Shown here: positions 41,447-50,882 of the stretch, one piece after another
Position numbering within the stretch: position 1 is the stretch's first letter
Layout of the letters: every line of letters starts with the position of its first letter
Assembly (NCBI GenBank): GCA_002358875.1
Contig: DEPS01000076.1
Coordinates: 2,486 to 57,806, forward strand
Source of the DNA: Lachnospiraceae bacterium UBA3386
Lineage (GTDB): Bacteria > Bacillota > Clostridia > Lachnospirales > Lachnospiraceae
DNA length: 55,321 nucleotides
Reading direction: 5' to 3'
Program-made: the position numbers and the translations under genes
Notes under the pieces: model-generated
Told to the model about the DNA's origin: nothing
Database searches by the model: none
What the model saw: the letters and a program-made list of their open reading frames with translations, nothing else

Positions 41447-42838
41447 ATGACCAACAATGACTGGAATCACACGATGAACAAAGATAATACAAGGCACAGG
41501 CTGTGGCTCAGAACTGTGAAACTGGTCAATGCCATCCTGATCACGAGTCCATTCTGGGTCTGCTGGAATCTGTATTATAAAGCCCGGATTTTCCGGCCCT
41601 TTTTTGCAAAAGGGGACATGCTCGTTGTCGCCATGTTTCTGATCCTGTATATCATGTTCGGAAGGATATATTCCGCTTTTACAATCTCTCTTCAACGTAT
41701 CTCCGAAATCTTCTACAGCCAGACACTTGCCGTTTTTTTTACCAATTCCATTATGTATGTTGTGACCTGGCTTCTGACCAGGCATCTTCCAAATCCGCTT
41801 CCGATTCTAGCGGCTATGGCAGCGGAGATTCTGTTTTCCGCCATCTGGTCTTTTGCTGTGCATCGTATCTATTTTAATATGCATAAGCCGGCTAATACAG
41901 TGGTTGTGTGGGATATGGAGAAAGGAATTGAGAATCTGTTTGAAGAGTATTCCCTGAACAGGCGATTCAAAATTTCCGCGTCATTCAATGTCTGGGATGT
42001 CTTTAAAAGCATGGATACGTGTCTCGCTGATGCCGAGGCCGTCTTTTTATGCGGTATACACAGTCACGAAAGAAACAAGATCGTCAAATACTGTGTTATG
42101 AAAAACATCCGGGTCTATCTGATGCCGAGGGTCGGGGATCTTTTGATGATGGGAGCAGTGCCCGTCCACTTGTTCCACCTTCCCTTCCTCATGGTTGAGC
42201 GTTATAATCCCACGCCCGAGTACCTTTTTATTAAACGGGCATTCGATATTCTGGTTTCGGGAACCGCGCTCATTATCCTTTCCCCGCTTATGCTGATCGT
42301 TTCCCTTCTGATCAAGCGTGACGGGGGAACTGCCTTCTACCGCCAGAAGCGCCTGACCAGAAACGGAAAGGAATTCTATGTCCTGAAGTTTCGAAGCATG
42401 CGAATGGATGCGGAAAAGGACGGCGTTGCCCGCCTGTCAAGCGGTGAGAATGATGACCGGATCACGCCCATCGGCCGCATTATCCGTTCCTGCAGAATTG
42501 ATGAGCTCCCCCAGCTGATCAATATCCTGAAGGGAGAGATGAGTATTGTCGGTCCCCGGCCTGAACGTCCGGAAATCGCTGCACAATATGAGGAGGAGCT
42601 TCCGGAATTTGCACTGCGCCTGCAGGCAAAAGCCGGCCTCACCGGATACGCCCAGGTTTACGGAAAATACAATACCACGCCCCGGGATAAGCTTCTCATG
42701 GATCTTCAGTATATCGCTAATCCCAGTCTTGCGGAGGATATGAAGATCATCTTTGCGACGGTGAAAATACTATTCCTGCCCGAGAGCACTGAGGGGGTGC
42801 AGGAAGGGCAGATCACCGCAAGTCAGAAAAAGATATGA
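41447..42838 (+). CDS. Polyprenyl glycosylphosphotransferase (WbaP/WcaJ-like initiating transferase)
   Basis: 463 residues, starting at the ATG after GGAGAG. Four N-terminal membrane segments (about 22-130), a cytoplasmic CoA-binding-like domain, then the catalytic phosphoglycosyl transferase domain (about 265-463): YLFIKRAFDILVSGTAL, VLKFRSMRMDAEKD, RIDELPQLINILKGEMS with the catalytic Asp-Glu, VGPRPERP, and GLTGYAQVYGKYNTTP. It attaches a hexose-1-phosphate to undecaprenyl phosphate to start the repeat unit. It is the first gene of the AT-richer operon and the second initiating transferase in the window. Confidence 0.94.
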   Translation: MTNNDWNHTMNKDNTRHRLWLRTVKLVNAILITSPFWVCWNLYYKARIFRPFFAKGDMLVVAMFLILYIMFGRIYSAFTISLQRISEIFYSQTLAVFFTNSIMYVVTWLLTRHLPNPLPILAAMAAEILFSAIWSFAVHRIYFNMHKPANTVVVWDMEKGIENLFEEYSLNRRFKISASFNVWDVFKSMDTCLADAEAVFLCGIHSHERNKIVKYCVMKNIRVYLMPRVGDLLMMGAVPVHLFHLPFLMVERYNPTPEYLFIKRAFDILVSGTALIILSPLMLIVSLLIKRDGGTAFYRQKRLTRNGKEFYVLKFRSMRMDAEKDGVARLSSGENDDRITPIGRIIRSCRIDELPQLINILKGEMSIVGPRPERPEIAAQYEEELPEFALRLQAKAGLTGYAQVYGKYNTTPRDKLLMDLQYIANPSLAEDMKIIFATVKILFLPESTEGVQEGQITASQKKI

Positions 42839-42876
42839 GGGGTTTTAATACAGGACTTGAATAAAGTGAGGATATA

Positions 42877-43632
42877 ATGAATTCAGAGAAAGTGTCTATT
42901 ATTACACCCTGCTATAACGGGGCAAAATATATTAGTGAGACTATTGATTCTGTGCTTTCACAGACATACACGGATTGGGAGATGATAATTGTTGATGACG
43001 GTTCAAAAGATAATTCTGCCGATATTATCCGTAATTATGCGGAAAAGGACGACAGGATAAAGCTGGTTCAGCAAGAGAATGCCGGATCAGCAGCTGCCAG
43101 AAATAATGGTATCAGAAGGGCTGAAGGCAGATATATCGCGCTTCTGGATGCAGATGATGTTTGGCTGCCTTCTTTTCTTGAGAAGCAGATAGAGTATTTG
43201 AAAAATCATGGTGCAGTATGTGTGGCATGTGCATATGATCATATTGATGATCAATCCCGTCCGATTCTGCACACAACACCTGTAAAGAAAATCATAACAA
43301 TAGGCGATATGAAGGTCATGAACCAGATAGGCTGCCTGACAGGGTTGTATGACAGTAAAAAACATGGAAAGATCTATTTACATGAGGAACTGAAAAGCCT
43401 CAGAGATGATTATGCCTACTGGTATGATATCGTAGCACTTGAGGGAAAGGCTTACGGCAATCCTGAAGTTCTGGCGAAATACAGAGTATTAAAGAGCAGT
43501 ACAACCGGAAATAAAAAGAACCTGATAAAAAAACAGTACAGGTTTTACAGATCCTATTTAAAGGAAAACCCATTGGAAGCATGTGTAAATGTTATTCGAT
43601 GGGGATTTGCGGGTATTAGAAAATTCTCTTAA
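42877..43632 (+). CDS. GT2 family glycosyltransferase
   Basis: 251 residues. GT-A core: VSIITPCYNGAKYI, VDDGSKDNSADI, NAGSAAARNNGI and LLDADDVWLP (DxD region), with SLRDDYAYW in the acceptor-side position. Short for the family but complete. GTGAGG precedes the ATG. It is the first gene with clearly AT-rich codon choice, right after the initiating transferase, so it probably adds the second sugar. Specificity unknown. Confidence 0.86.
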   Translation: MNSEKVSIITPCYNGAKYISETIDSVLSQTYTDWEMIIVDDGSKDNSADIIRNYAEKDDRIKLVQQENAGSAAARNNGIRRAEGRYIALLDADDVWLPSFLEKQIEYLKNHGAVCVACAYDHIDDQSRPILHTTPVKKIITIGDMKVMNQIGCLTGLYDSKKHGKIYLHEELKSLRDDYAYWYDIVALEGKAYGNPEVLAKYRVLKSSTTGNKKNLIKKQYRFYRSYLKENPLEACVNVIRWGFAGIRKFS

Positions 43633-43712
43633 ATATAAGATTGCGTAAAGACTGCAGGGGCACGTTATTAATATTTTTACTTATATAACGCTCTTATGAA
43701 GGAATAATCAAG

Positions 43713-44795
43713 ATGCGAAAAAAAATTTTGCAGATTTCAACCGGAGTATTCCAGTATGACGGGTTATCGAAGGTAATATTATCGCTTATTGACAATTGTC
43801 GGAGTGAAGATGCTGACAATTACGTTCTGCTTGGTAAGGGAGCAATACCTGAATACTATTTACAATTAAAACAAAGAAATGTTACATATTTTGAAGGGCC
43901 TGACCGTGAGCTGGATGTACGAAATTATTCGGTCTTTTTATTTAAATTGTTAAAGAAGCATCATTTTGATGTGGTCCATGTCCATGGGAACAGTGCGACT
44001 ATGGCGCTTGACCTGTTTATTGCAAAGATTTGCAGAGTCCCTGTACGTATTGCGCATAGTCATAATACATTTTCAAAACATCCTTTTATCCATAACGCAT
44101 TAAAGCCTTTACTGGGCATCGTAGTGACCCAGCCCGTTGCCTGCGGAACGGATGCCGGAAAGTTTTTGTTCAACAAACCGTTTGTTATAATCCCAAATTG
44201 TATTGATGTATCTAAATTTGAATATAATGAGCAGATGAGAAAAGTATGGAGAGAGAAACTTCATCTGAACGGAAAATTTGTAGTCGGACATGTAGGAAGA
44301 TTCACATATCAGAAAAATCACAAATTGCTGATTAATATTTTTGCAGAAATATACAAGCACTGTCAGGATTCAGCGCTATTATTGATTGGTGAAGGAGAGC
44401 TGATGCAGGAGGTAAAAGAACAGGTAAAATCCCTGGGCATCGAATCGTCGGTGATTTTTTACGGTTCTGCGGATAATGTCGGTGAACTGATGCAGGCAAT
44501 GGATGTTTTTGTTCTTCCTTCGGTTTATGAGGGACTTTGTATTGTTGCTATAGAAGCGCAGGCTGCCGGAATCCCAACCTTTTTAGCAAATACAGTATCA
44601 AAAGAATCCAAGAAAGTAGAGGTTTGTCATTATGTAAATATAAACGCAGCCCCTGAAGCCTGGTGGAAAAAAATTTCGAGATACAGGAATTGGGATACAG
44701 ATCAAAGGCAAAATGGCAGTCAGAAGATCAGGGATGCTGGATATGATATCAAAGAACTGCCTGGTGTGATTAATAAAGTATGGAATTTGGGATGA
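43713..44795 (+). CDS. GT4 family glycosyltransferase (EpsF/CapM-like)
   Basis: 360 residues, GT-B fold, EpsF/CapM-like group. The N-terminal half has STGVFQYDGLSKVIL, DVVHVHGNS and RIAHSHNTF. The C-terminal half has GHVGRFTYQKNHKLLI and LPSVYEGLCIVAIEAQAAG, the E-x7-E-type nucleotide-sugar site. Retaining transferase acting at the cytoplasmic membrane face. GAAGGA precedes the ATG. The stop overlaps the next gene's start, so the two are translationally coupled. Confidence 0.88.
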   Translation: MRKKILQISTGVFQYDGLSKVILSLIDNCRSEDADNYVLLGKGAIPEYYLQLKQRNVTYFEGPDRELDVRNYSVFLFKLLKKHHFDVVHVHGNSATMALDLFIAKICRVPVRIAHSHNTFSKHPFIHNALKPLLGIVVTQPVACGTDAGKFLFNKPFVIIPNCIDVSKFEYNEQMRKVWREKLHLNGKFVVGHVGRFTYQKNHKLLINIFAEIYKHCQDSALLLIGEGELMQEVKEQVKSLGIESSVIFYGSADNVGELMQAMDVFVLPSVYEGLCIVAIEAQAAGIPTFLANTVSKESKKVEVCHYVNINAAPEAWWKKISRYRNWDTDQRQNGSQKIRDAGYDIKELPGVINKVWNLG

Positions 44796-45703
44796 ATGAA
44801 ATGAAAAAATCTGTTGTGATCGCAACATACAATGGAGAAAAATATATTGAAGAGCAATTGCTCTCGATCCTTGGGCAGGATGAGAAACCGGATGAAGTGA
44901 TCATTACTGATGATGGATCCAATGACCGTACACTGGATATTGTCAGGGGCTTTATAAGTGATAACGGCTTAACCGGTACATGGAAGTTAATCCACAACAG
45001 TAATAAAGGAATTTCAGGAAATTTTTTTAACGGAATTGCCCATTCAACGGGAGATATTGTATATCTCTGTGATCAGGATGATACATGGAATACAGATAAA
45101 ATCCGAAAAATGCAGGCTCTGTTTGAAAAGGATAAATCGCTGAGCTGTGTTATTTCTTCTATAGATTATATAGACAGCAAGGGGCATATCATCAAGTGTA
45201 AAACAGCTTTTTCGAGTCGAAAAACGCATGAAGTGAGCTTTGAGGAAATGTTGTGTGTATGCTCATATCTTGGGATGGCATCAGCATTTAGAAGAGATGT
45301 GATCGACAGTGTCAATTATAAATTGGGATACGAAACTTCCCATGACTGGGCTTTGTTCATCTCTGCCCTGAAGAAAGGAAAAGTGGTTTTTTATGGAACT
45401 CCTCTGGTAAAGTATCGTTTACATGGAAACAATGCTTCCGGAGTTACGGGAAATACATTATCTCAAAAACGATTAAATCTGATTAATCGTCAGAAGTATC
45501 ACATTTCGTTTTTGACCGAAACGGTTTCGCTGACGGATGAACAAAAGGAAAAATGCCGGGATTATATCAGTTTTCTTGATCAGAGAATAATACGGATTTC
45601 TGGAAAAGAAACAATTAAAACAGTTTTTGGAATTTTCAGTTATATCTCCAGAGGGTATACTTTGAGAAATATTGTTGGTGATTTAGCCGCGACCAGAAAG
45701 TGA
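44792..45703 (+). CDS. GT2 glycosyltransferase, rhamnosyltransferase-like
   Basis: 303 residues from the ATG overlapping the previous stop (ATGA); ATGs at 44780 and 44801 are alternatives. SVVIATYNGEKYIEEQLLS, TDDGSNDRT, LCDQDDTWNTDKIRK and TSHDWALF match the same rhamnosyltransferase-like subfamily as the 12.2 kb gene. With rmlC at the end of the same operon, L-rhamnose is a plausible donor, as inference. The C-terminal 60 residues are basic and helical. Confidence 0.85.
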   Translation: MNEMKKSVVIATYNGEKYIEEQLLSILGQDEKPDEVIITDDGSNDRTLDIVRGFISDNGLTGTWKLIHNSNKGISGNFFNGIAHSTGDIVYLCDQDDTWNTDKIRKMQALFEKDKSLSCVISSIDYIDSKGHIIKCKTAFSSRKTHEVSFEEMLCVCSYLGMASAFRRDVIDSVNYKLGYETSHDWALFISALKKGKVVFYGTPLVKYRLHGNNASGVTGNTLSQKRLNLINRQKYHISFLTETVSLTDEQKEKCRDYISFLDQRIIRISGKETIKTVFGIFSYISRGYTLRNIVGDLAATRK

Positions 45704-45713
45704 CCTGCTGTGT

Positions 45714-46955
45714 ATGAGCATATTATTCAAGAGAGACTTAGTAAGTAAAAATGAATATTTTATCTATTTCTACTGGGCTTTTGATCTGATTGTTCGCCGT
45801 TTTACATCCATTGCTTCCAGTGTTTTTGGCGTACATGCTTATGGGGAAATCATTAATGCAGTCGTCTGGGGAGCAGTAATTCTTTATTGTTTGGATGTTT
45901 TTCTTTTGAAAATAAAGATTAACGATTTTTTTCTGTCTTTTATTGTGATTTTCTTTTCCTTTGCTGCTCATAGTATCTGGTCTTTTAATGACTTGATTAT
46001 TTCTAACAGACCTGTGTTTCTGCTTACGATATTTCCTTATTATTTTTTGGGAAGGATTTTCGTTATTAACGATAATATTCTAAAAAATATGGGGCGTATT
46101 TCCAGAATGGTACTGGTCATTAATATCCCGATTTATTTTCTGATTTATCGTCATAGAGTTGGGTCGCTTGTTTCAACAGATAATATGGGGTTTGCTTATC
46201 AGCTTCTTCCGCATATACTGCTGTTGTTCTATATTGCATTAAAAGTACATAAATTAAGTAACTGGTTCTGGTTTCTGACAGGGACTGTTTTGCTGACAAT
46301 GCAGGGGACAAGGGGGCCTTTGTTATTAATAGTTTTATTCTATATCTGGTACTGCATACAAAACAGAAGTGCCGTGCAGAATAGTCTCATTGCTCTTGCG
46401 TCCGGGACAATTCTGATACTGTTATTTGAAATGAATTTATTTAAACTGATCCTTAATGTCATGATCAGGGTTTTCAGTGCTGTGGGGATCAGCACAAGAG
46501 TTTTTGAATTACTGTTGATTTCAAATTCAGTAGATGCATTGACAGGAAGAAACATTGTACAGTCAAGAATAATGGAGGCAATAAATACCAACAGTAAATA
46601 TGGACTTGGACCGTACGGAGATATTTTTATAACCCGAAATACGTCTATTTCCGCAGAGGGAATGTATGCACATAATTTTTTTCTTGAATTAATGTGCCAT
46701 TATGGAATCGTAATTGGAATAATTGCCGGAGTTCTTCTTTTTTTACTGGCTACAGCGGCATGTTTTAGTTTAAAGACTGAACTAGAGAGATTCTTCATGG
46801 CTATTTTGCTATGCTGTTCCCTTGTGAAATTTCTTTTTTCGGGTTCATATTTACTTGAGCCGTCAATGTATGTGCTGGTGGGATACTCTGTGACGGCTTT
46901 ATCACAACAGTTAAAAAACAGACGAATGATAATGTATATCAGGAGAAAAACGTGA
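45714..46955 (+). CDS. O-antigen polymerase-like protein (Wzy)
   Basis: 413 residues, about 11 membrane segments. A large outside loop (about residues 270-325) contains TGRNIVQSRIMEAI and MYAHNFFLELMCHYGIVIG, the Arg and HN-x-x-L-E pattern of Wzy polymerases. Very AT-rich. The ribosome site is weak, and the gene follows the GT2 stop by 10 bases. Its end overlaps the next start by four bases. It should polymerise the repeat unit exported by the 49.5 kb flippase. Confidence 0.83.
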   Translation: MSILFKRDLVSKNEYFIYFYWAFDLIVRRFTSIASSVFGVHAYGEIINAVVWGAVILYCLDVFLLKIKINDFFLSFIVIFFSFAAHSIWSFNDLIISNRPVFLLTIFPYYFLGRIFVINDNILKNMGRISRMVLVINIPIYFLIYRHRVGSLVSTDNMGFAYQLLPHILLLFYIALKVHKLSNWFWFLTGTVLLTMQGTRGPLLLIVLFYIWYCIQNRSAVQNSLIALASGTILILLFEMNLFKLILNVMIRVFSAVGISTRVFELLLISNSVDALTGRNIVQSRIMEAINTNSKYGLGPYGDIFITRNTSISAEGMYAHNFFLELMCHYGIVIGIIAGVLLFLLATAACFSLKTELERFFMAILLCCSLVKFLFSGSYLLEPSMYVLVGYSVTALSQQLKNRRMIMYIRRKT

Positions 46956-48028
46956 AAAAGATACTTATGATGTGCGGCACTTTTTACCCGTCAAATAATC
47001 CCAGAGCAGTACAGGCGACAGAATTGTATAAAGAACTGCGTAACAGGGGATATGAAATTGACTTATGCCTGACGACAGAACGGCGGTTATTATCTCCGGA
47101 AGAAGTACAGAATCTGTTGAAAGAGCCTCCTGTCTCAGAGAAGAATTTTATCCAGACATATAGTTTTCTTGGAGGTTTGTTCAGTAAGGCGGTCTGTTAT
47201 TTTATTGGCCAGAAAGGATTTTACATCTATTATCCCTGGTTGAAGAAGACAGTTGATCTGAATAAATATGATGTCCTGATTGCAATATCAGCGCCATTTT
47301 ATGACATCGTTTTGGCAGCAAGGATTAAAAAACACTGCTCCAGGAAAATTACAATGATATGTGATAACGGAGATCCGTTTTATGATCCTGCAAAACATTC
47401 TTTACTTGTAAAGAATGTACAGATTAAAGCATATAAAATGTTTGACTACATATGCTTTCCTGTTGAGAGCGCCAGAGTTTACTATGAGAAGTATGCTGAC
47501 CCGAAAAAGCTGGTTGTCATTCCTCAGGGAAGAAATTTTGATGAGATAGAAGTACAGGAGTCAGTGAGCAATACAATACCGACCTTTGCGTATGCCGGAT
47601 GCTTTTTTATGGATATCAGAAATCCTGAATCGTTTTTAAAAATGTTATCAGATATAAAAAGGGATTTCAAATTTGTACTGTTTACTGAGAAAACAGGAGA
47701 TGTATACGAACAGATTCTGAAAAAATATAAGAAAATACTGGGTCCTCGTCTGGAAATTAATGGCTTTCTTCCCAGGAAGGAATGTATATATAAATTAAGC
47801 GGAATGGACTTTCTGATCAACTTTCAGAATATGTCTGAAGTACAGTCACCTTCCAAGCTTATTGATTATACGCTGTCAAAACGTCCTATTTTCAGTGTCA
47901 GGCAGGATAACGTCCGTCAGGAACAGTTTGAAGAGTTTCTGGATGGGAAATATGATCATGCTACACAGATTGATATTTCGGCATTTGACATCAAAAAAGT
48001 GGCTCAGCAGTATATTGATTTGTTTTAA
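46952..48028 (+). CDS. GT-B (GT4-like) glycosyltransferase
   Basis: 358 residues from a GTG overlapping the wzy stop (GTGA). The N-terminus ILMMCGTFYPSNNPRAVQAT and GYEIDLCLTTE fit the acceptor domain of GT4 proteins. The C-terminal domain has IPQGRNFDE, FAYAGCFFMDIRNPE, and LINFQNMSEVQSPSKLIDY, the last at the place of the usual E-x7-E nucleotide-sugar motif, with Ser/Pro-Ser-Lys typical of fucosamine- or rhamnose-type transferases. Substrate unknown. Confidence 0.78.
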   Translation: MKKILMMCGTFYPSNNPRAVQATELYKELRNRGYEIDLCLTTERRLLSPEEVQNLLKEPPVSEKNFIQTYSFLGGLFSKAVCYFIGQKGFYIYYPWLKKTVDLNKYDVLIAISAPFYDIVLAARIKKHCSRKITMICDNGDPFYDPAKHSLLVKNVQIKAYKMFDYICFPVESARVYYEKYADPKKLVVIPQGRNFDEIEVQESVSNTIPTFAYAGCFFMDIRNPESFLKMLSDIKRDFKFVLFTEKTGDVYEQILKKYKKILGPRLEINGFLPRKECIYKLSGMDFLINFQNMSEVQSPSKLIDYTLSKRPIFSVRQDNVRQEQFEEFLDGKYDHATQIDISAFDIKKVAQQYIDLF

Positions 48029-48042
48029 ATTGGAGGAGAAAA

Positions 48043-49266
48043 ATGGTTAATGTAATTGGATTAGGGTATATTGGGCTGCCTACAGCTCTTATGCTGTCAT
48101 CACATGGTGTTGAAGTTGTAGGAACAGATTATAACAGAGATTTGGTCGCAACGCTCCAGAATGGCCAGACAACCTTTAAAGAAGATGGAATCGATGAGCT
48201 GTTTGAAAAAGCAGTGAAAGCAGGTATAAGTTTTACAACTGAATACCAGAGGACTGATACTTATATTGTTTCTGTTCCGACACCATATGATAAGTTTACA
48301 AAAAAAGTGGACGCAAAGTATGTGGTTGATGCAGTTAAAAAAGTGATAGAGGTTGCTCCGAAAGGCGCAACAATAGTAATAGAATCGACAATTTCGCCTG
48401 GGACAATAAAAAACTACATTCGTCCTGTGATCGAAAATGCCGGGTTTATTATTGGAAAAGATTTTCATCTTGTGCATGCTCCGGAGCGTATTATCCCCGG
48501 AAATATGGTTTATGAACTGCTTCATAATAATCGTACGATCGGAGCGGATGATCCTGAGACCGGCGAAAAGATTAAAAAGCTTTATTCCTCTTTTTGTCAG
48601 GGGGAGATCGTTGTCACAGATATTCAAACAGCAGAGATGACAAAAGTTGTGGAGAATACCTACCGTGCTGTAAACATTGCTTTTGCTAATGAGTTGGCGA
48701 AGATCTGCAGATATGCAGGCATGGATGTCTATGAGATCATTAAAATATGCAATATGCATCCCAGGGTAAATATACTGCAGCCGGGCCCTGGTGTCGGAGG
48801 ACATTGTATCTCGGTCGATCCATGGTTCCTGGTTGGAGACTATCCCAGAATTGCCAAGGTAATAGATGAGTCGATGAAGACAAATGACGAAATGCCGGAG
48901 TTTGTTCTGAATCGAATCTATGAAATCATGCAGCAGAGAGGAATAAAGGATCCAAACAGAGTGGGGTTGTATGGACTTACATACAAGGAAAATGTTGATG
49001 ATATCAGAGAATCACCCACATTACAGCTCCTGGAGAACCAGCGTCGGAATCTGGCCCACGAATTGAAGGTGTATGATCCGCTTATCGACAATGACGTAAT
49101 AGAGAATCAGTATCATGATTTTGATAAATTCCTTAATGATATCGATATGATCGTAATTATGGTCGGGCATGAACATATTCGCGGAAATTTGGAAAAGATA
49201 AAGGGGAAGATTGTTTTAGACACTAGAAGAGTGACGGGTGGTGCGGAAGACGTTTATTATTTGTAA
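48043..49266 (+). CDS. wecC: UDP-N-acetyl-D-mannosamine dehydrogenase
   Basis: 407 residues; GGAGGAG precedes the ATG. UDP-sugar dehydrogenase that oxidises UDP-ManNAc twice to UDP-ManNAcA with two NAD. Seen: VIGLGYIGLPTA (NAD binding), VSVPTPYDK, STISPGT, TAEMTKVVENTYR (Lys201), and GPGVGGHCISVDPW with catalytic Cys255. The His before it and the WecC-like opening distinguish it from UDP-glucose dehydrogenases. The epimerase WecB that makes its substrate is encoded two genes downstream, so the pair makes UDP-ManNAcA for this operon's polymer. Confidence 0.93.
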   Translation: MVNVIGLGYIGLPTALMLSSHGVEVVGTDYNRDLVATLQNGQTTFKEDGIDELFEKAVKAGISFTTEYQRTDTYIVSVPTPYDKFTKKVDAKYVVDAVKKVIEVAPKGATIVIESTISPGTIKNYIRPVIENAGFIIGKDFHLVHAPERIIPGNMVYELLHNNRTIGADDPETGEKIKKLYSSFCQGEIVVTDIQTAEMTKVVENTYRAVNIAFANELAKICRYAGMDVYEIIKICNMHPRVNILQPGPGVGGHCISVDPWFLVGDYPRIAKVIDESMKTNDEMPEFVLNRIYEIMQQRGIKDPNRVGLYGLTYKENVDDIRESPTLQLLENQRRNLAHELKVYDPLIDNDVIENQYHDFDKFLNDIDMIVIMVGHEHIRGNLEKIKGKIVLDTRRVTGGAEDVYYL

Positions 49267-49318
49267 AATAGATGCGGCAGGACATGCCCGATACTTTTTA
49301 GTGTGATATCAGGTTGTG

Positions 49319-49367
49319 CTCACGAACAGGATGGTACACCATTCTGTTCGTGAGTATGTGTTTTTTT
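49319..49367 (+). terminator. Strong intrinsic terminator after wecC
   Basis: CTCACGAACAG pairs with CTGTTCGTGAG and the stem can continue inward (GATGGT/ACCATT with one G-T pair), giving roughly 17-20 pairs, followed by seven T. The operon continues on the same strand beyond it, so it either ends one transcript or limits expression of the flippase and later genes. I see no convincing promoter in the next 90 bases. Confidence 0.85.
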
Positions 49368-49461
49368 ATATAGTGGTGTTTGATGAGAACCTGATTAGAA
49401 ATAAACGGGATATAAAAGGACTATAGTACCGTCTGCATCAAATATTCGGATACAGGAACCA

Positions 49462-50877
49462 ATGAAGAGAGAAAAGTATTTACTAAAAAACATCGGTTTG
49501 TTAACGATCAGTAATTTCGGGTCAAAAATTCTAAATATTTTTTTAGTTCCGCTGTATACAAACTTTTTGACGACGGGAGAATATGGAACATATGATCTTT
49601 ATGCGACCACCATATTATTGTTGATGCCGCTTCTTTCTCTGGATATTGTTGAAGCAGTAATGAGGTTTGCATTAGATAAAAAGAATGACCCGAATGATGT
49701 TTTAGCAATAGGACTGAGAAAGGTTTCTATTGCGATCATTATCTGTGCTTCTCTGGCGGGAATTAACAGGTGTTTCAATTTTATCCCTATCTTTTCGGAT
49801 TATTGGTATTTTTTAATACTGCTGTTTACTGGAAATATTGTGTATGACCTGTTGTCACAGTTTTCAAGAGGAATTGAAAAAATAAGTACTGTGGCAGCTG
49901 CAGGTTTTTTAAATACGCTGTCTGTATTAATATTTAATCTTTTTTTCCTGTTATTTCTTCGTCTTGGGCTGATCGGTTATTTTCTGGCGAATTCACTCGC
50001 ATATATTGTGCCGGTCACTTTTATGATCATAAGATTAAAAATATGGAGACATCTTCGCTTTGACAGGATAAATTCGTCTCTTAAGGCAAGTATGTACGCA
50101 TACAGCAGCCCGCTTGTTTTTAATATGATGGCCTGGTGGGTAAATAATGTATCTGATCGCTATATTATTACGTTAATATGCGGGGTTGCAGCTAATGGAA
50201 TATATTCGATTGCTTACAGGATTCCTTCAATACTGAATGCGCTGCAGGCAATTTTCAGTCAGGCATGGACAATTTCAGCAATAAAAGAATTTGACAGGGA
50301 TTCCGGACCTTTTTATTCCAAGATATATCAATTGTATAATTGTCTGTTGCTGCTTTTGTGCAGTACTCTGATTATTTTCGATAAATTGATTGCCAGGATT
50401 TTGTTTGCAAAAGATTTTTATCTGGCATGGAAATACGCGCCGTTCCTGATGATTTCCGTTGTATTTGGTTCTTTGTCTGGTGTGTTAACAGGGATATTTT
50501 CAGCGGCAAAAAAAACAAAGGTTTTAGCTACCACTACAATAACAGGTGCGTTTGTTAATACAGGACTGAATTTTCTTCTTGTACATAAAATGGGGCCGAT
50601 CGGTGCCGCAATTGCAACTTTGTTTACCTGTGCAGTCGTATGGGGAATGAGATTGACGAAAGCCAGGGAAATCGTTAAGTTTGACATTACTTTAAAGAAA
50701 GATTTATTAGCTTACGGAATTTTGTTATTGCAGGCTGTATTATTGGTTATCGGTGACTCGAAATTTTTTGTAATGATATTGATTTGTTTTATTGTACTTA
50801 TTTTGCTCTATGCGTCCCTGATAAAAAGAATAGTAACAGGAACGTTAAAAATAATAAATAATAAGTTAAGAAGGTGA
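49462..50877 (+). CDS. Wzx-type oligosaccharide flippase (third of three)
   Basis: 471 residues, 12-14 membrane segments, MOP superfamily. NIGLLTISNFGSKILNIFL, then PLYTNFLTTGEYGTYDL at the N-terminus, SSPLVFNMMAWWVNNVSDRY mid-protein and a final basic tail fit Wzx. It lies after a strong terminator and overlaps the wecB gene region by its stop. It probably exports the repeat unit started by the 41.4 kb transferase. It resembles the 32.5 kb flippase at the N-terminus. Confidence 0.88.
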   Translation: MKREKYLLKNIGLLTISNFGSKILNIFLVPLYTNFLTTGEYGTYDLYATTILLLMPLLSLDIVEAVMRFALDKKNDPNDVLAIGLRKVSIAIIICASLAGINRCFNFIPIFSDYWYFLILLFTGNIVYDLLSQFSRGIEKISTVAAAGFLNTLSVLIFNLFFLLFLRLGLIGYFLANSLAYIVPVTFMIIRLKIWRHLRFDRINSSLKASMYAYSSPLVFNMMAWWVNNVSDRYIITLICGVAANGIYSIAYRIPSILNALQAIFSQAWTISAIKEFDRDSGPFYSKIYQLYNCLLLLLCSTLIIFDKLIARILFAKDFYLAWKYAPFLMISVVFGSLSGVLTGIFSAAKKTKVLATTTITGAFVNTGLNFLLVHKMGPIGAAIATLFTCAVVWGMRLTKAREIVKFDITLKKDLLAYGILLLQAVLLVIGDSKFFVMILICFIVLILLYASLIKRIVTGTLKIINNKLRR

Positions 50878-50882
50878 AGAAA

